DNA of 64,000 bases from BMS3ABIN04 sp964553325 (GTDB taxonomy: Bacteria > Bacteroidota > Ignavibacteria > Ignavibacteriales > Melioribacteraceae), in contig CAZKKI010000027.1 in the NCBI GenBank assembly GCA_964553325.1, positions 12,411-76,410 of the forward strand. The letters are read 5' to 3'. A program made the position numbers and the translations under genes. The notes beneath the pieces were generated by a model that worked only from the letters and a program-made list of their open reading frames with translations, was not told the origin of the DNA and searched no databases. Positions 63,303 through 64,000 of the stretch are shown here, one piece after another (the stretch's first letter is position 1; each line of letters begins with the position of its first letter).

Positions 63303-64000
63303 ATGAAAAAATTAATTACCGTTTTACTGTTCATAAGCAGTGTTGTTTGGGGGCAGACTGTATTATCCCCAGGAGAAATTGCAATTTTTGGTGTTAATGC
63401 CGACAACCCAGATGATTTTGGTTTTGTTCTATTGGTCGATATTGAAGCAGGTACTGAAATTCGTTTTACTGATAGTGGGTGGAAATCGAACAACACATTC
63501 AGGGGAGGCGAAGGAGCGGTAAAATACATCGCACCAACAGATTTGCCTTATGGGACAGAAATAACCTATGAAGCAAATAACTCTGATTTCGTAAGTGACA
63601 ATGATGATATTGTTGGGAAAAACGGATTTAACTTAAGTACCTCGGGTGATCAAGTATTCGCTTTCCAAGGCCCGTCTAATAACCCAACGTTTATTTTTGC
63701 CGTTCAAACAAATAGTAATCAATGGCAGAGTGATGCGACAAGTTCAAACACGTCCGCTTTACCACAAGGATTAACAGATGGGGTAAATGCTGTTGCGGTT
63801 GGTGCTGGCTCTGGTTCTGGAGATGAATATGATAACGCCGCTTATGATAAAAGCAATATGACTGGTACAGGATCTGAAATTTTATCATATCTAACTGACA
63901 ACAACAACTGGGTTGGGGATAATTCAAGTAGATTTAATTTATCAACATTTGATTTTAATGTAACAGCGCCCCTCCCCGTCGAACTCACAGCTTTTTCCGC
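63303..64000 (+). CDS. Secreted protein, probably type IX secretion substrate, truncated by window end
   Basis: The ATG at 63303 is preceded by TTGGAGGTTGG, a good ribosome site; the frame is open to the window end (232 codons seen). There is a signal peptide (about 1-18, ending VVWG). After it comes a beta-rich domain with GVNADNPDDFGFVLLVDIE, a pattern known from secreted surface proteins of Bacteroidota-like bacteria. The last visible residues PLPVELTAFSA resemble the LPVELTxF linker that often precedes a type IX sorting domain, but the sorting domain itself lies outside the window. Two CRP/FNR-like sites lie upstream. Confidence 0.78.
   Translation, partial: MKKLITVLLFISSVVWGQTVLSPGEIAIFGVNADNPDDFGFVLLVDIEAGTEIRFTDSGWKSNNTFRGGEGAVKYIAPTDLPYGTEITYEANNSDFVSDNDDIVGKNGFNLSTSGDQVFAFQGPSNNPTFIFAVQTNSNQWQSDATSSNTSALPQGLTDGVNAVAVGAGSGSGDEYDNAAYDKSNMTGTGSEILSYLTDNNNWVGDNSSRFNLSTFDFNVTAPLPVELTAFS

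Noticed and set aside
1..64000. CRISPR arrays, transposases, integrases, tRNA or rRNA genes
   Set aside because: No regular spacer arrays, no matching proteins and no cloverleaf-like sequences were seen in the gaps; all short frames opposite genes are shadows.

Overview
The window looks like chromosomal DNA of a member of the Ignavibacteriota/Chlorobiota-Bacteroidota group. The basis is AT-rich DNA (by eye), a bacillithiol-type deacetylase, a DUF4920 protein, a secreted protein whose visible end resembles the linker before a type IX secretion tail, many TATATTTN/TATCTTTA boxes like the Bacteroidota -7 element, and respiratory multiheme cytochromes. Phylum is firm as a group inference; genus is not determined. 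No tRNA, rRNA, CRISPR array, transposase, integrase or phage gene was found. The gene set is mostly core metabolism in short operons, with few accessory islands.

Region by region. 1-2.3 kb: the end of an AmpG-like MFS permease, overlapping a secreted serine hydrolase (muropeptide handling). 2.4-5.3 kb: proline-catabolic P5C dehydrogenase and succinyl-CoA synthetase beta. 5.3-8.9 kb (minus): PriA and a Tat-signalled LD-carboxypeptidase. 9-13 kb: DUF4920 protein, PepSY-associated membrane protein, M16 protease. 13-15.6 kb (minus): metK-ahcY, the activated methyl cycle. 15.8-17.5 kb: nitronate monooxygenase-like enzyme and an unknown Cys-containing protein. 17.7-20.5 kb (minus): a membrane hexaheme NapC/NirT-type cytochrome with an octaheme hydroxylamine-oxidoreductase-like cytochrome, the most distinctive metabolic module. 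20.8-23.3 kb: dxr-rseP. 23.5-30.5 kb: NhaA, a TPM-domain protein, acid phosphatase lipoprotein, AlaS, NCS2 permease and a small membrane protein.

30.6-40.6 kb: OsmC and saccharopine-dehydrogenase-like pair, DUF2203, MarR, a TlpA-like lipoprotein, BshB1, GatB, RfbA, a duplicated-domain secreted protein and TrkA. 40.8-45.5 kb: TPR protein with aroE, an aspartate aminotransferase, a polytopic GT-C-like protein. 45.6-50.3 kb: a translationally coupled chain of FAD oxidase, secreted TPR protein and ClpX. 50.4-54.7 kb: beta-hydroxyacid dehydrogenase; an operon of a small haem-copper-oxidase-like protein, a cupin and a glutaminase-fold lipoprotein; FAH hydrolase and a rhodanese lipoprotein. 54.8-57.0 kb (minus): a cyclase-family enzyme with an altered metal motif, followed by an outer-membrane barrel protein. 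57.6-62 kb (minus): Lrp regulator, transsulfuration-type PLP enzyme, homoserine dehydrogenase and aldehyde dehydrogenase. 62-64 kb: a lipoprotein and the start of a secreted protein preceded by two CRP/FNR-type palindromes.

Links between genes: metK-ahcY (SAM cycle) and the Lrp-PLP enzyme-hom operon both belong to sulfur amino-acid metabolism; the octaheme/hexaheme pair suggests quinol-linked reduction of a nitrogen compound; several periplasmic or envelope proteins suggest active peptidoglycan and protein turnover. Nothing here is a clear defence system or mobile element. The best leads for something undescribed are the cyclase/porin pair, the cytochrome module with its nested upstream palindrome, and the paired CRP/FNR-like sites before the secreted gene.
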